From: Gilliamella sp. App6-5 | GTDB taxonomy: Bacteria > Pseudomonadota > Gammaproteobacteria > Enterobacterales > Orbaceae | Direction: 5' to 3' | Length of the DNA stretch: 64,000 nt | NCBI RefSeq assembly: GCF_001690525.1 | Contig: NZ_LZGT01000088.1 | Span: 22,484 to 86,483 of the forward strand | Part shown: piece after piece, positions 11,446 to 20,821 of the stretch | How the letters are laid out: every line of letters starts with the position of its first letter | Position numbering within the stretch: position 1 is the stretch's first letter | Position numbers and translations under genes: made by a program | Notes under the pieces: generated by a model | The model's input: the letters and a program-made list of their open reading frames with translations, nothing else | What the model was told of the DNA's origin: nothing | Databases searched by the model: none

Positions 11446-11814
11446 TTATTTAAGTTCGACAACTGCACCAGATTCTTCAAGTGCCTTTTTAAGTTCATCT
11501 GCATCAGCTTTGCTAACGCCTTCTTTAACTGTTGCTGGAGCTGATTCAACAAGATCTTTAGCTTCTTTTAAGCCTAAACCTGTTGCACCACGAACAGCTT
11601 TGATAACAGCTACTTTATTAGCACCAACATCTTTTAAGATTACATCAAATTCAGTTTTTTCTTCTGCTGCTTCAGCTGGACCTGCTGCTGCAACTGCAAC
11701 CGCGGCAGCGGCAGAAACGCCAAATTTTTCTTCCATCATTGATACAAGTTCAACAACGTCCATAACAGACATTTCAGCAACTGCATCTAAAATTTGTTCT
11801 TTAGTGATAGACAT
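11446..11814 (-). CDS. rplL: 50S ribosomal protein L7/L12
   Basis: The stalk protein of the large ribosomal subunit, which binds translation GTPases; four copies dock on L10. The protein is 122 residues (E. coli 121), with an N-terminal dimerisation domain starting [12 protein letters not shown], an alanine-rich hinge at about residues 35-52 ([19 protein letters not shown]) and a C-terminal domain with [13 protein letters not shown]. The frame extends upstream, but the start at 11814 matches the family and has an AGGA site. It follows rplJ at short distance and is probably coupled to it. Confidence 0.97.
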   Translation of the reverse strand: MSITKEQILDAVAEMSVMDVVELVSMMEEKFGVSAAAAVAVAAAGPAEAAEEKTEFDVILKDVGANKVAVIKAVRGATGLGLKEAKDLVESAPATVKEGVSKADADELKKALEESGAVVELK

Positions 11815-11872
11815 AATATAGTTTCCTAAATTTACATTTTTTAATTGATAATATTCATAATCAAACTGACAA

Positions 11873-12370
11873 TTAAGCAGCTTCTTTTTGATCACGAACC
11901 GCCGCAAGAGTGCGAACCAATTTGCCAGCTGCGGCTTCTTTCATGGTTGACATCAAGCGAGCTAATGCTTCTTCATAAGTAGGTAATGTTGCTAAGCGAT
12001 CAATGTTCGCTGCAGTAATTAACTCACCTTCAAAGGCTGCGGCTTTAATCTCAAATTTGTCATTTTCTTTCGCAAACGCCTTAAAAAGACGCGCTGCAGC
12101 ACCTGGGTGCTCATTTGAAAATGCAATTAGAGTTGGACCAACAAACGTATCTTTTAAACACTCGTATTGAGTACCCTCAACGATACGGCGCAATAGCGTA
12201 TTACGAACAACACGCATATAGACACCCGCTTCACGAGCAGATTTACGTAATGCAGTCATTTTTTCTACAGTCACGCCACGAGAATCAGCGACAACTGCAG
12301 ATAGCGCACCTTTGGCGATTTCATTAACTTCAGCAACAATTTCTTGTTTATTTTGAAGATTTAGTGCCAT
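11873..12370 (-). CDS. rplJ: 50S ribosomal protein L10
   Basis: The 165-residue L10 protein (E. coli 165) forms the base of the L7/L12 stalk and, with L12, represses its own mRNA. It opens [20 protein letters not shown] and contains [20 protein letters not shown], both diagnostic. The C-terminal helix ([20 protein letters not shown]) is the L12-binding part. It lies downstream of a 232-bp leader that has the expected L10-binding features and is followed by rplL after 58 bp. Confidence 0.97.
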   Translation of the reverse strand: MALNLQNKQEIVAEVNEIAKGALSAVVADSRGVTVEKMTALRKSAREAGVYMRVVRNTLLRRIVEGTQYECLKDTFVGPTLIAFSNEHPGAAARLFKAFAKENDKFEIKAAAFEGELITAANIDRLATLPTYEEALARLMSTMKEAAAGKLVRTLAAVRDQKEAA

Positions 12371-12602
12371 TGGTATTGCTCCTGGATTATACTAGGCAAA
12401 AGCCTAGACTAATTTTTCACTAGCTACAAATGTAACTAGCACAACCACGATGAGCAGAATCCTTCTATATATATCTTATCAGGTTCTGTCACCGTCTACG
12501 TAGGAAAATTAAGTAGTTAAACTTCAACTACACCTACGGTCTTGGACGGGGTCTGGTTAAGGCCAGACACCAACCGATTTCTTTGTTTAACAATAAAAAT
12601 GA
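12371..12602 (-). promoter_or_regulatory. L10 leader (rplJL mRNA autoregulatory region)
   Basis: The gap between rplA and rplJ is 232 bp and contains several stems on the minus strand, including GTCTGGCC-TTAA-near complement CCAGAC at 12557-12575 and sequence resembling the CGTAGACGGTGACAG region of enterobacterial L10 leaders. In that group the L10-L12 complex binds this leader and blocks rplJL translation. The position and parts of the sequence agree; the fold was not computed. Confidence 0.65.
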
Positions 12603-13304
12603 TTAAACAGTTGCATTTAATGTTGCTTGATCAATAGCAACTCCAGCGCCCATTGTCGTTGAAAGACTCACTTTCTTAACAAATACACCTTTAGAAGATG
12701 CTGGTTTTGCACGTTTTAACGCAACAAGTAATGCTTCTAAATTTTCTTTAAGCTTATCTGCATCAAAATCAGCTTTACCGATAGTTGTATGGATAATACC
12801 ATTTTTATCATTACGGTAACGAATCTGACCTGCCTTAGCGTTTTTTACAGCTTCAGCAACATTAGGGGTAACAGTCCCAACTTTAGGATTTGGCATTAAA
12901 CCGCGCGGCCCTAAAATTTGACCTAATTGACCAACAACACGCATAGCGTCAGGTGATGCAATAACAACATCAAAATCCATTTCGCCTTTTTTGATTTGAT
13001 CAGCAAGATCGTCCATACCTACTAATTCAGCACCCGCTTCTTTAGCTGCTTCTGCATTTGCGCCTTGAGTAAATACAGCAACGCGCACACTGCGTCCAGT
13101 ACCATGCGGCAGTACAATTGCACCACGAACATTTTGGTCTGATTTGCGTGAATCAATACCTAAATTAACCGCAACATCGACGCTTTCAGTAAATTTAGCC
13201 GTAGCTAATTCTTTTAATAAAGCTATCGCTTCGTTGATTTCATATTGCTTAGTCGCATTCACTTTTTCGCGGATAAGTTTAGCTTTCTTAGATAATTTAG
13301 CCAT
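12603..13304 (-). CDS. rplA: 50S ribosomal protein L1
   Basis: The 233-residue L1 protein (E. coli 234) binds 23S rRNA at the L1 stalk near the E site and also represses the rplKA mRNA. Diagnostic regions are the start [16 protein letters not shown] and the central [17 protein letters not shown] at about residues 129-145. It begins 3 bp after the rplK stop, the tight spacing expected for translational coupling. Its own repression target would be the leader in front of rplK. Confidence 0.97.
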   Translation of the reverse strand: MAKLSKKAKLIREKVNATKQYEINEAIALLKELATAKFTESVDVAVNLGIDSRKSDQNVRGAIVLPHGTGRSVRVAVFTQGANAEAAKEAGAELVGMDDLADQIKKGEMDFDVVIASPDAMRVVGQLGQILGPRGLMPNPKVGTVTPNVAEAVKNAKAGQIRYRNDKNGIIHTTIGKADFDADKLKENLEALLVALKRAKPASSKGVFVKKVSLSTTMGAGVAIDQATLNATV

Positions 13305-13307
13305 TGA

Positions 13308-13736
13308 TTAACCCTCCACTTCCAAACCCATTGAACGAGCTGTTCCTTCAATAGAACGCATCATCGTTTCAATAGTAGCACCATTCATATCTGCAGCTTT
13401 TAATTCAGCGATTTCGCGAATTTGTGCACTTGTCACTTTACCTACCTTTTTCTTATTAGGTTCGCCTGAACCAGACTTGATTTTAGCAGCTTTCTTTAAT
13501 AAAACTGCAGCCGGAGGCGTTTTAGTTACGAATGTAAATGAACGGTCTGAATATACTGTAATTACAACAGGAATTGGTAATCCTTTTTCCATGCTTTCTG
13601 TTTTTGCATTAAACGCTTTACAGAATTCCATGATATTAACACCGTGTTGACCAAGAGCTGGACCAACTGGTGGACTAGGATTCGCTGCACCAGCTGCAAC
13701 TTGCAACTTGATGTAAGCTTGTACTTTTTTTGCCAT
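13308..13736 (-). CDS. rplK: 50S ribosomal protein L11
   Basis: The 142-residue L11 protein (E. coli 142) binds the GTPase-associated centre of 23S rRNA and is needed for RelA activation. It has the proline-rich N-terminal domain ([20 protein letters not shown] at about residues 16-35) and the RNA-binding C-terminal domain ([16 protein letters not shown]). It is the first gene of the operon; in E. coli secE and nusG would precede it, but here pgk-fba does. The promoter is at 13825-13853. Confidence 0.97.
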   Translation of the reverse strand: MAKKVQAYIKLQVAAGAANPSPPVGPALGQHGVNIMEFCKAFNAKTESMEKGLPIPVVITVYSDRSFTFVTKTPPAAVLLKKAAKIKSGSGEPNKKKVGKVTSAQIREIAELKAADMNGATIETMMRSIEGTARSMGLEVEG

Positions 13737-13824
13737 TTTTAGTTTCCTTTGCTCGGGTGCAAACGCCTCTATTAATAATAACTATTAATAAATAGACAGC
13801 TCCCCTAAGTTAAATGAGGGCGAG

Positions 13825-13853
13825 ATTATCCTATAACCCAAATAAAAAAGCAA
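13825..13853 (-). promoter_or_regulatory. rplK operon promoter
   Basis: On the minus strand TTGCTT, a 17-base spacer and GATAAT form a near-consensus sigma-70 promoter, followed by a GC-rich CTCGCCC discriminator that is typical of stringently controlled ribosomal promoters. The predicted transcript begins near 13818, about 80 bases before rplK. It starts just past the fba terminator. Confidence 0.75.
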
Positions 13854-13877
13854 GATTTATTTAAGAACGGATAAATT

Positions 13878-13903
13878 AAAAGCAAGGCAAATACCTTGCT
13901 TTT
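13878..13903 (-). terminator. fba terminator
   Basis: A 10-bp stem (AAAAGCAAGG with CCTTGCTTTT, loop of 6) 20 bp after the fba stop codon. On the minus strand the closing arm ends in TTTTAATTTAT. Confidence 0.75.
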
Positions 13904-13922
13904 AGTCTTAATACCAATAATA

Positions 13923-15002
13923 TTAAAGAACGTTAACTGCGTTAAGCTCTTTGAATGCAAGTTCTAAACGAGCAATTAAAGAATCTTGACCTTTGCGTAG
14001 CCATACACGCGGATCGTAGTATTTTTTATTTGGAGCATCAATGCCTTCTGGATTGCCTAATTGACCTTGTAAATATGCCTCATTTGCTTTGTAGTAATCT
14101 AAAACACCTGCCCAGTTAGCCCATTGGGTATCTGTGTCAATATTCATTTTGATTACACCATAACTGACTGCTTCAGCAATTTCTTCTGGCGTTGAACCTG
14201 AACCGCCATGGAAAACAAAATTCAATGATTTTGCAGGTAAATTAAACTTTTCTGATACATATTTTTGTGAGTTATCTAGAATTTTTGGTGTTAATTTAAC
14301 ATTACCTGGTTTATAAACACCATGCACATTACCAAATGACGCAGCAATAGTAAAACGAGGACTAATGGCACTTAAACGCTCATAAGCATAAGCCACATCT
14401 TCTGGTTGAGTATAAAGCGCTGAGCTATCCATATGACTATTATCAACACCATCTTCTTCGCCGCCAGTACATCCTAATTCTAACTCCAATGTCATTTTCA
14501 TTGCAGACATACGAGCAAGATATTGACAACAAATATCAATGTTATCTTTTAGTGACTCTTCTGAAAGATCAATCATATGGGAAGAAAACAGTGGTTTACC
14601 TGTTTTTGCAAAGTGCGTTTCACCAGCGTCAAGCAATCCATCCACCCATGGTAGTAATTTTTTAGCACAATGATCAGTATGTACAATAACCGGTACACCA
14701 TACTTTTCAGCCATAAGGTGAACATGTTTTGCACCAGAAATCGCACCTAAGACTGCACATTCTTGTCCTTCAAGTTTTAGACCTTTACCTGCAATAAACT
14801 GAGCGCCACCATTTGAAAATTGAACAATAACTGGTGATCCAACTTTAGCAGCAGTTTCAATAACCGCATTGATTGTATTTGTATCAACACAGTTAACCGC
14901 AGGTAATGCAAAGTTATTATCGCGAGCGATTTGAAACACTTTTTGAACATCATCACCAGTCACAACACCAGGTTTAACAACATCAGAAATCTTAGTAGCC
15001 AT
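13923..15002 (-). CDS. fbaA: Class II fructose-bisphosphate aldolase
   Basis: Cleaves fructose 1,6-bisphosphate to dihydroxyacetone phosphate and glyceraldehyde 3-phosphate in glycolysis; a zinc enzyme. It has 359 residues, as in E. coli. The zinc and catalytic region VIVHTDHCAKKLLPW lies at about residues 105-120, the second signature LELELGCTGGEEDGVD at about 173-188, and the phosphate-binding FHGGSGSTPEEI near 265. It follows pgk by 73 bp, which contain a terminator-like hairpin, so pgk-fba is a glycolytic operon with possible reduced read-through. Confidence 0.97.
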   Translation of the reverse strand: MATKISDVVKPGVVTGDDVQKVFQIARDNNFALPAVNCVDTNTINAVIETAAKVGSPVIVQFSNGGAQFIAGKGLKLEGQECAVLGAISGAKHVHLMAEKYGVPVIVHTDHCAKKLLPWVDGLLDAGETHFAKTGKPLFSSHMIDLSEESLKDNIDICCQYLARMSAMKMTLELELGCTGGEEDGVDNSHMDSSALYTQPEDVAYAYERLSAISPRFTIAASFGNVHGVYKPGNVKLTPKILDNSQKYVSEKFNLPAKSLNFVFHGGSGSTPEEIAEAVSYGVIKMNIDTDTQWANWAGVLDYYKANEAYLQGQLGNPEGIDAPNKKYYDPRVWLRKGQDSLIARLELAFKELNAVNVL

Positions 15003-15021
15003 TTTATTACCTATAAATTTA

Positions 15022-15060
15022 TTTAAAAAAATTAAAGGATGAGTAATTGACTCATCCTTT
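15022..15060 (-). terminator. Hairpin between pgk and fba
   Basis: An 11-bp perfect stem (AAAGGATGAGT with ACTCATCCTTT, loop AATTG) followed on the minus strand by AATTTTTTTAAA. It lies 15 bp after the pgk stop and 20 bp before the fba start, so it would end part of the pgk transcript or mark a processing site between the two genes. Confidence 0.7.
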
Positions 15061-15075
15061 TACTGAACTTAAATA

Positions 15076-16239
15076 CTACGCTTTCGCTCTCGCTTCCAAC
15101 ATTGCAACAGCAGGTAGCTTTTTACCTTCAACAAACTCAAGGAAAGCACCGCCACCAGTTGAAATATAAGAAATCTTGTTTTCAATACCAAATAGATCAA
15201 TTGCAGCTAATGTATCACCACCACCCGCGATTGAAAATCCTTCGCTATCAGCAATCGCTTTGGCAACAATCTCTGTTCCACGACGGAAGTTAGCAAATTC
15301 AAAAACACCGACAGGGCCATTCCATAAAATGGTTTTTGCATTTTTGATGATATTTGCTAATACCTCTGCTGATTTATCGCCTAAATCAAGAATTTGTTCA
15401 TTTTCTTTAACATCTTGGACTAATTTTTCAGTAGCTACTGCTGTTTCACTAAATTCAGTTGCAACACGCACATCGGTTGGAACTGGGATTTCACAATTAG
15501 CCATTAATTTTTTAGCTTCTGGGATTAAGTCTGCTTCATAAAGAGATTTACCTACATTATAACCTTCTGCGGCAATAAAGGTGTTCGCAATACCACCACC
15601 CACAATAATTTGGTCAGCAATTTTTGATAGCGAATCAAGCACAGTTAATTTAGTTGATACTTTTGAACCAGCAACAATCGCAACCATTGGGCGAGCAGGA
15701 TTGTCAAGGGCTTTACCTAAAGCATCAAGTTCTGCCGCTAGTAATGGGCCAGCACAAGCAACTGGAGCAAATTTACCCGCACCATGAGTAGATGCCTGGG
15801 CACGGTGAGCAGTACCAAATGCATCCATCACATAAATATCACAAAGAGCAGCATATTTTTTAGATAAAGTTTCATCATCTTTGCTTTCGCCAACATTAAA
15901 ACGGACGTTTTCAAGAACAACTAATTCACCTTCTTTAACATCAACACCATCTAGGTAATCTTTTACTAAACGAACAGGGAATGACACATGTTCTTTTAAA
16001 TAATCAACAACAGGTTGTAAAGAGAAATCTGGGTTATATTCTCCTTCTGTTGGTCGACCGATATGAGAGGTAACCATTACCTTAGCACCTTTTTTGATGG
16101 CATCTTCAATAGTAGGTAATGATGCTTTGATACGCGCATCGGAAGTGACCTTACCATTTTTGACCGGTACATTAAGATCTGAGCGAATGAATAAACGTTT
16201 TCCTTTTAGATCAAGATCTTGCATTCTAATAATAGACAT
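15076..16239 (-). CDS. pgk: Phosphoglycerate kinase
   Basis: Transfers phosphate from 1,3-bisphosphoglycerate to ADP in glycolysis. It has 387 residues, the E. coli length. The substrate-binding N-terminal signature [12 protein letters not shown] lies at residues 15-26, HIGRPTEGE near 60, and the nucleotide-binding [13 protein letters not shown] near 345-360. It is the first gene of pgk-fba. In E. coli epd precedes pgk; here the upstream neighbour is the divergent rpsT gene. Confidence 0.97.
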   Translation of the reverse strand: MSIIRMQDLDLKGKRLFIRSDLNVPVKNGKVTSDARIKASLPTIEDAIKKGAKVMVTSHIGRPTEGEYNPDFSLQPVVDYLKEHVSFPVRLVKDYLDGVDVKEGELVVLENVRFNVGESKDDETLSKKYAALCDIYVMDAFGTAHRAQASTHGAGKFAPVACAGPLLAAELDALGKALDNPARPMVAIVAGSKVSTKLTVLDSLSKIADQIIVGGGIANTFIAAEGYNVGKSLYEADLIPEAKKLMANCEIPVPTDVRVATEFSETAVATEKLVQDVKENEQILDLGDKSAEVLANIIKNAKTILWNGPVGVFEFANFRRGTEIVAKAIADSEGFSIAGGGDTLAAIDLFGIENKISYISTGGGAFLEFVEGKKLPAVAMLEARAKA

Positions 16240-16386
16240 GATACTTCCTCTTATAAAATAGAATAAAAATAAAACTTTCGATATTCTAACATAAAATTTC
16301 TTTTTAGGTTATAGGCTTTATTGGTCGAATAGTAAACATTTATTATAGAGATAAAAATTACCGATCATATTTTTTATGCAACAGCA

Positions 16387-16415
16387 TTGACAAAAGAGAG
16401 AAAATCAGGCATATT
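16387..16415 (+). promoter_or_regulatory. rpsT promoter
   Basis: TTGACA at 16387-16392, a 17-base spacer and CATATT at 16410-16415. The -35 box is consensus and the -10 box matches four of six. It lies about 50 bp upstream of the rpsT start. Confidence 0.55.
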
Positions 16416-16463
16416 TTGCCACCTTATTAATATGTAATTTTTATATAAACTTGGGAGTTGACT

Positions 16464-16727
16464 TTGGCTAATATCAAATCAGCTAAGAAACGTGCGGTTC
16501 AATCCGAAAAACGTCGTAAACATAATGCTAGTAACCGTTCAATGATGCGTACTTATATTAAAAAAGTTTACGCCGCTGTTGCAGCTGGTGATAAACAAAC
16601 AGCTGAAGTAGCATTCAAAGACATGCAAGCAGTTGTTGACCGTCAAGCGGCTCGTGGCTTAATCCACAAAAATAAAGCAGCACGTCATAAAGCGAATTTA
16701 ATTAAACACATTAAAGCATTAGCTTAA
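16464..16727 (+). CDS. rpsT: 30S ribosomal protein S20
   Basis: The 87-residue S20 protein binds 16S rRNA early in 30S assembly. It begins (M)[20 protein letters not shown] and ends [20 protein letters not shown], both diagnostic. The start used here is TTG at 16464, 6 bases after GGGAG, giving the exact family length; an in-frame TTG two codons upstream (16458) overlaps that site and is unlikely. E. coli rpsT also starts with UUG, and the weak codon takes part in autoregulation by S20. A terminator follows at 16767. Confidence 0.96.
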   Translation: MANIKSAKKRAVQSEKRRKHNASNRSMMRTYIKKVYAAVAAGDKQTAEVAFKDMQAVVDRQAARGLIHKNKAARHKANLIKHIKALA

Positions 16728-16766
16728 TAGTTTTATCTGTTAACTATCATAGTTAAAGAAAATGAC

Positions 16767-16792
16767 AAAAAGTGGTGTAAGCCACTTTTTTT
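16767..16792 (+). terminator. rpsT terminator
   Basis: A 9-bp stem (AAAAAGTGG with CCACTTTTT, loop TGTAAG) whose descending arm runs into seven T. It lies 40 bp after the rpsT stop codon. Confidence 0.8.
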
Positions 16793-16847
16793 ATTTGTAT
16801 ACTAACCGTTTATGCAATGTTAATAAAATAATAGAAGAGAGTCTATT

Positions 16848-17462
16848 GTGGTTCAGCGTGATTATGTGAGAAAAAAGAGCCAACCTAAAAAAAATAAGTC
16901 ACGAAACAAGCCTAATTTGATGATATTCTTGGCGATTATTGTCATTATTCTATTTTCCGCGATTCTCTATTTTGTTGTGAATAATGCCCCTAAAAAAAAT
17001 GTTAAACCACCAAAAGCAAAAACTCAGCCTCCAGTGATAACATTACCCGAACAACCCCAAGAGCGTTGGACATATCTTAAAGAATTAGAAACGCCTAATG
17101 CAAACTATGGTTCCACATCAAGTTCAATTGCTAGAGAAAGACAACAAATCTTAGATAGCTTTGTCAATAGCACTCGTACAATTACACCTTCCTCGCAAGA
17201 AAATACAGCGACGAAAAATCAGTCATCAAATGCCACATCACAAACTATGACTAAATGGCTACTACAATGTGGCGCATTTAAGGATAAATCCAATGCTGAT
17301 ACACTAAAAGCTAAACTTGCAATGACAGGCTTTAGTGGCAATATATCTTCAGGTCAATTATATCGAGTCACAGTAGGGCCATATAGCAGTAAACAAGAAG
17401 CAAATAAGGTATTAAACTCATTAAATAGTAATGGGATTAATGATTGTGTTATTTCTAACTAG
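16848..17462 (+). CDS. ftsN: Cell division protein FtsN (short form)
   Basis: A bitopic inner-membrane protein that activates septal peptidoglycan synthesis. The order is a basic cytoplasmic tail (residues 1-23), one transmembrane helix (about 24-45, LMIFLAIIVIILFSAILYFV), a proline/serine-rich periplasmic linker and a C-terminal SPOR domain (about 130-204, LLQCGAFKDKSNADTLKAKL and YRVTVGPYSSKQEAN). At 204 residues it is much shorter than E. coli FtsN (319), mainly in the linker. The start is GTG behind GAAGAGAG. The periplasmic WTYLKELETP resembles the essential FtsN segment containing WxYIxxLE. Confidence 0.85.
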   Translation: MVQRDYVRKKSQPKKNKSRNKPNLMIFLAIIVIILFSAILYFVVNNAPKKNVKPPKAKTQPPVITLPEQPQERWTYLKELETPNANYGSTSSSIARERQQILDSFVNSTRTITPSSQENTATKNQSSNATSQTMTKWLLQCGAFKDKSNADTLKAKLAMTGFSGNISSGQLYRVTVGPYSSKQEANKVLNSLNSNGINDCVISN

Positions 17463-17472
17463 AAAAAAGACA

Positions 17473-18315
17473 ATGAAAGCACTTCAGCAAATACAACTTT
17501 TTACGAAAATGTTATGGACTCGTATTAACCAAGATCGTCTAACAACCTCTTCTGCAGGACTTGCTTATACGACGATACTTGCACTAGTACCACTCATTAC
17601 CGTTATTTTTTCTTTATTGTCTGCGTTTCCAATGTTTAATGAAATTAGTCATTCATTAAAACAATTAATTTATAATAATCTTGTCCCTACCGCCAGTGAT
17701 ACTATCCAAAATTATCTAGAGCAATTCATCACCAATACTAAACAAATGACATTTGTTGGCATAATAGGGTTGATTGTGACCTCACTATTGCTTATCAACT
17801 CAATTAATACAGCACTTAATCATATCTGGAAAACCAAACGAAAACGGGCTTTCATGTACAATCTAACCATGTATTGGACGATACTAACCTTAGGTCCTAT
17901 TTTAATTGGATCTAGTGTGGCCATTAGCTCTTACATCTTTTCAATGCAATGGTTATCAACGGCAGCAACGGGTAATATACTACTTAATTGTTTACCTTTT
18001 TTTATTTCTGTGGTTGGATTTTGGTTACTCTATAGCATTATTCCTACCGAATCTGTACCTTTTAAAGAATCAATGATTGGTGCTATTATCGCTGCAATAT
18101 TATTTGAATTAGGTAAACGAGCATTTGCGTTATATGTTACTTCATTCCCTACTTATCAAATCATTTACGGTGTAGTATCATCCATCCCCATTATGTTAGT
18201 TTGGATCTACTTTTCTTGGTGTATTGTTTTGTTCGGTGCCGAGTTTGCAGCAACCTTAACTGACTATAATCGACGAAAAAAGCCTGTTGTTGATAATCCC
18301 CCTTTACCGGAGTAA
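17473..18315 (+). CDS. yihY: YihY/BrkB-family inner membrane protein
   Basis: A 280-residue integral membrane protein of the YihY (UPF0761) family, related by name to BrkB and RNase BN misannotations. About six transmembrane segments are visible (for instance near residues 25-50, 95-120, 135-160, 175-200). SSAGLAYTTILALVPLITVI and the final WCIVLFGAEFAATL are typical. The start chosen is ATG at 17473; the frame extends upstream into ftsN but without a family match. It precedes dtd, as in E. coli. The function is unknown. Confidence 0.85.
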   Translation: MKALQQIQLFTKMLWTRINQDRLTTSSAGLAYTTILALVPLITVIFSLLSAFPMFNEISHSLKQLIYNNLVPTASDTIQNYLEQFITNTKQMTFVGIIGLIVTSLLLINSINTALNHIWKTKRKRAFMYNLTMYWTILTLGPILIGSSVAISSYIFSMQWLSTAATGNILLNCLPFFISVVGFWLLYSIIPTESVPFKESMIGAIIAAILFELGKRAFALYVTSFPTYQIIYGVVSSIPIMLVWIYFSWCIVLFGAEFAATLTDYNRRKKPVVDNPPLPE

Positions 18316-18322
18316 TTAATTT

Positions 18323-18757
18323 ATGATCGCCTTAATTCAACGAGTAAAACAAGCAAATGTTGCAGTAGATAATAACATTATTGGACAGATTAATCAGGGG
18401 TTGCTGATTTTACTCGGTGTTGAACAAGATGATGATGAGCAAAAAGCAATTCGTTTATGTGAAAAAGTATTAGGCTATCGCATTTTCAGTGATAATGACG
18501 GAAAAATGAATCTAAATGTGAACCAAGCTAATGGCGAAGTATTAGTTGTGTCTCAATTCACTTTAGCTGCCGATACCAAAAAAGGGATGCGCCCAAGTTT
18601 TACTAAAGGCGCTAAACCTGATGAAGCAAAAAGACTTTATCAGTTTTTTGTCAAGCAATGTCAACAAAAAATAACCACTCAAACGGGTGAATTCGCCGCC
18701 GACATGCAAGTATCATTGATTAATGACGGTCCTGTAACATTTTGGCTACAAGTTTGA
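18323..18757 (+). CDS. dtd: D-aminoacyl-tRNA deacylase
   Basis: Hydrolyses D-amino acids (and glycine) mischarged on tRNA. It has 144 residues (E. coli 145). The signature [17 protein letters not shown] at about residues 77-93 and the GPVTFWLQ motif near the C terminus, whose Gly-cisPro faces the active site, are both present. It begins 7 bp after yihY and is probably co-transcribed with it. Confidence 0.96.
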   Translation: MIALIQRVKQANVAVDNNIIGQINQGLLILLGVEQDDDEQKAIRLCEKVLGYRIFSDNDGKMNLNVNQANGEVLVVSQFTLAADTKKGMRPSFTKGAKPDEAKRLYQFFVKQCQQKITTQTGEFAADMQVSLINDGPVTFWLQV

Positions 18758-18849
18758 TCATACAACCAAATACACATTTAGATACATGTTATAACTTATG
18801 AAATATTTAAAGCCTCATAGCTGCCTAGCTTACAAATTATCTTAATTTA

Positions 18850-19782
18850 TTAATCATCAATGGTCAAATTACGGGTGGTCAAATCATATGGTGTTAATTG
18901 ATAAACATAATAATTAAGCCAATTACTAAATAATAGATAAGCATGGCTACGCCACGTTGCTTTTGGCTCAACATCGGGGTTATTATCAGGAAAATAATTA
19001 TACGGGATATCTGGATTAATACCTGCCTTCAAGTCACGAAAATATTCATTAGCTAATGTAAATGAATCATATTCAGGATGCCCTGTCACAAAAGCCATAC
19101 GTTTATCAGGAGTTGCCATTAAGTAAGGTCCTGTAATATCAGACGTTGCTAAAATGGATAAATCTGTGTAATGTCTAATTTTATCAATTGGGAAATCAGC
19201 ATAACGCGAATGAGGTGCTAAAAAGGTATCATCAAAACCACGCGTTAAAATTGCATTAGGTTGAACAATTTGATGCTGATAAACACCTGATAACTTATGT
19301 GCTCGAGTGAATTTAGGTAAATCATATAAGACATTTAATGCAGCTTGAACCGCCCAGCAAACAAACATTGTTGAGGTGACATGATCTTTTGCCCAAGCAA
19401 TAATTTCGGTTAATTTAGGCCAATATGCAACATCCGAAAAAGCCACTTTTCCTAGTGGAGCACCGGTTATAATTAGTCCATCAAAATTCTGTTCACGAAT
19501 ATCATCAAAATCACAATAAAAACTGTTTAAATGTTCAACGGGTGTATTTTTTGACTCACGTTGATCAATACGCAATAACTGAATATCAACTTGTAAAGAT
19601 GAATTAGAAAGTAAGCGTAAAAATTGATTTTCAGTCTCTATTTTTTTAGGCATGAGGTTTAGAAAAAGAAGCTTTAGTGGACGAATTTCTTGATTATTAG
19701 CTCGTGATGAGGTCATAACAAATACATTTTCATTACGTAACACATCAACAGCGGGTAATGAGTCAGGAATACAAATAGGCAT
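18850..19782 (-). CDS. metA: Homoserine O-succinyltransferase
   Basis: Activates homoserine with an acyl group from CoA at the start of methionine synthesis. It has 310 residues (E. coli 309). The catalytic cysteine is in [12 protein letters not shown] at about residue 142, and [11 protein letters not shown] carries the conserved histidine-glutamate region. Some members of the family use acetyl-CoA, and acyl preference is not read here. The ATG follows TTTTTAGGAG. Upstream there are tandem met boxes, so repression by MetJ with S-adenosylmethionine is expected. Confidence 0.95.
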   Translation of the reverse strand: MPICIPDSLPAVDVLRNENVFVMTSSRANNQEIRPLKLLFLNLMPKKIETENQFLRLLSNSSLQVDIQLLRIDQRESKNTPVEHLNSFYCDFDDIREQNFDGLIITGAPLGKVAFSDVAYWPKLTEIIAWAKDHVTSTMFVCWAVQAALNVLYDLPKFTRAHKLSGVYQHQIVQPNAILTRGFDDTFLAPHSRYADFPIDKIRHYTDLSILATSDITGPYLMATPDKRMAFVTGHPEYDSFTLANEYFRDLKAGINPDIPYNYFPDNNPDVEPKATWRSHAYLLFSNWLNYYVYQLTPYDLTTRNLTIDD

Positions 19783-19825
19783 AACAAAAGCTCCTAAAAA
19801 CGATAAATTAGTTTTAACACAAAAT

Positions 19826-19849
19826 AGACGTCTAGAAATCCATATAGCT
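19826..19849. promoter_or_regulatory. MetJ operator (three tandem met boxes)
   Basis: A perfect met box AGACGTCT at 19826-19833 is followed without a gap by AGAAATCC and ATATAGCT. Tandem 8-bp boxes are how MetJ binds. The array lies 44-67 bp upstream of the metA start, where it would cover the promoter. Confidence 0.75.
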
Positions 19850-19993
19850 AAATATAGTGCCTTTTAGTTTATTTGTCGAGATTTTTTAATTAACAAAATC
19901 ATTATAATAATCAGATTAAAAACAGCTGCATAATCCAAAGAAAGTGATCATTACCTCACACGCTAAAATGCAAATAATAGCTAAGTTTATGAG

Positions 19994-20806
19994 CTAAAAA
20001 GTGCGCGTATCAGTCCGCCATGTATCAGCAGTCAACGCCTCACCAAAGTAGCTATTTATCAATTTTTGGGTAATATCACTTAATGGTGAAGCCAATACTT
20101 CAGCAGTATTGCCAGACTCAACAAGATCACCATTGTGCATAACTAAAATATCGTCACTAATATGTTTCATCATACCAATATCTTGTGTTACATAGACATA
20201 AGAAATATTTTGTTGAGCTTGTAACGATAGCATTAAATTAACAATTTGCGAGCGCATCGAAATATCTAACGCGGCCAAAGCCTCATCAAGAATAATGACC
20301 TTAGGCTTTAAAATTAGAGCTCTTGCTAATGCTACACGTTGCTTTTGACCTGCTGCCATCACAGAAGGATAATAAGAGGCATGTTCGGGCAATAATCCAA
20401 CTTGCTTTAATACACTACTAATTAGCTTTTCACGCTCATGAGCATCATAATTGGTATTATATTTAAGTGGAATTTCTAACAATTGTCCAATACGCAGCCT
20501 TGGATCAAATGAACTTTCAACATGCTGAAAAATCATTCGAATCAGTTGACAACGATGACTATAATCGCCGTATTCAACTTTATTACCAGCAATCCAGATA
20601 TCACCACTATCGGGTTTTATCATACCAACTAACATTTTAGCCAAGGTCGATTTTCCGGATCCATTCTGCCCAATAATCGCCAAAGTCTTACCTTCATTTA
20701 ATGAAAATGATACTGGATTAACCGCATTAATTTGTAAGTGACCAAAAAGCCCTTTAGCTATTTTAAACTGCTTTGATAAGTTACGTACTTTTAATATTGG
20801 ATTCAT
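19994..20806 (-). CDS. sapF: Peptide/putrescine ABC transporter ATP-binding protein SapF
   Basis: One of two ATPases of the Sap transporter, which has been linked to antimicrobial peptide resistance, potassium uptake and, as SapBCDF in E. coli, putrescine export. It has 270 residues (E. coli 268). Walker A is GQNGSGKST at about residues 43-51; the signature is the unusual MAAGQKQR, followed by ILDEALAALD. The end SYFGEALTADTWR matches SapF specifically. It starts 15 bp after sapD and is the last gene of sapBCDF. Confidence 0.92.
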   Translation of the reverse strand: MNPILKVRNLSKQFKIAKGLFGHLQINAVNPVSFSLNEGKTLAIIGQNGSGKSTLAKMLVGMIKPDSGDIWIAGNKVEYGDYSHRCQLIRMIFQHVESSFDPRLRIGQLLEIPLKYNTNYDAHEREKLISSVLKQVGLLPEHASYYPSVMAAGQKQRVALARALILKPKVIILDEALAALDISMRSQIVNLMLSLQAQQNISYVYVTQDIGMMKHISDDILVMHNGDLVESGNTAEVLASPLSDITQKLINSYFGEALTADTWRTDTRTF

Positions 20807-20821
20807 TTTTATTCCTATTGT

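Noticed and set aside
11510..11821. Plus-strand open frame of 103 codons antisense to rplL
   Set aside because: Alanine/serine/threonine-rich product is a by-product of the rplL hinge codons on the other strand.
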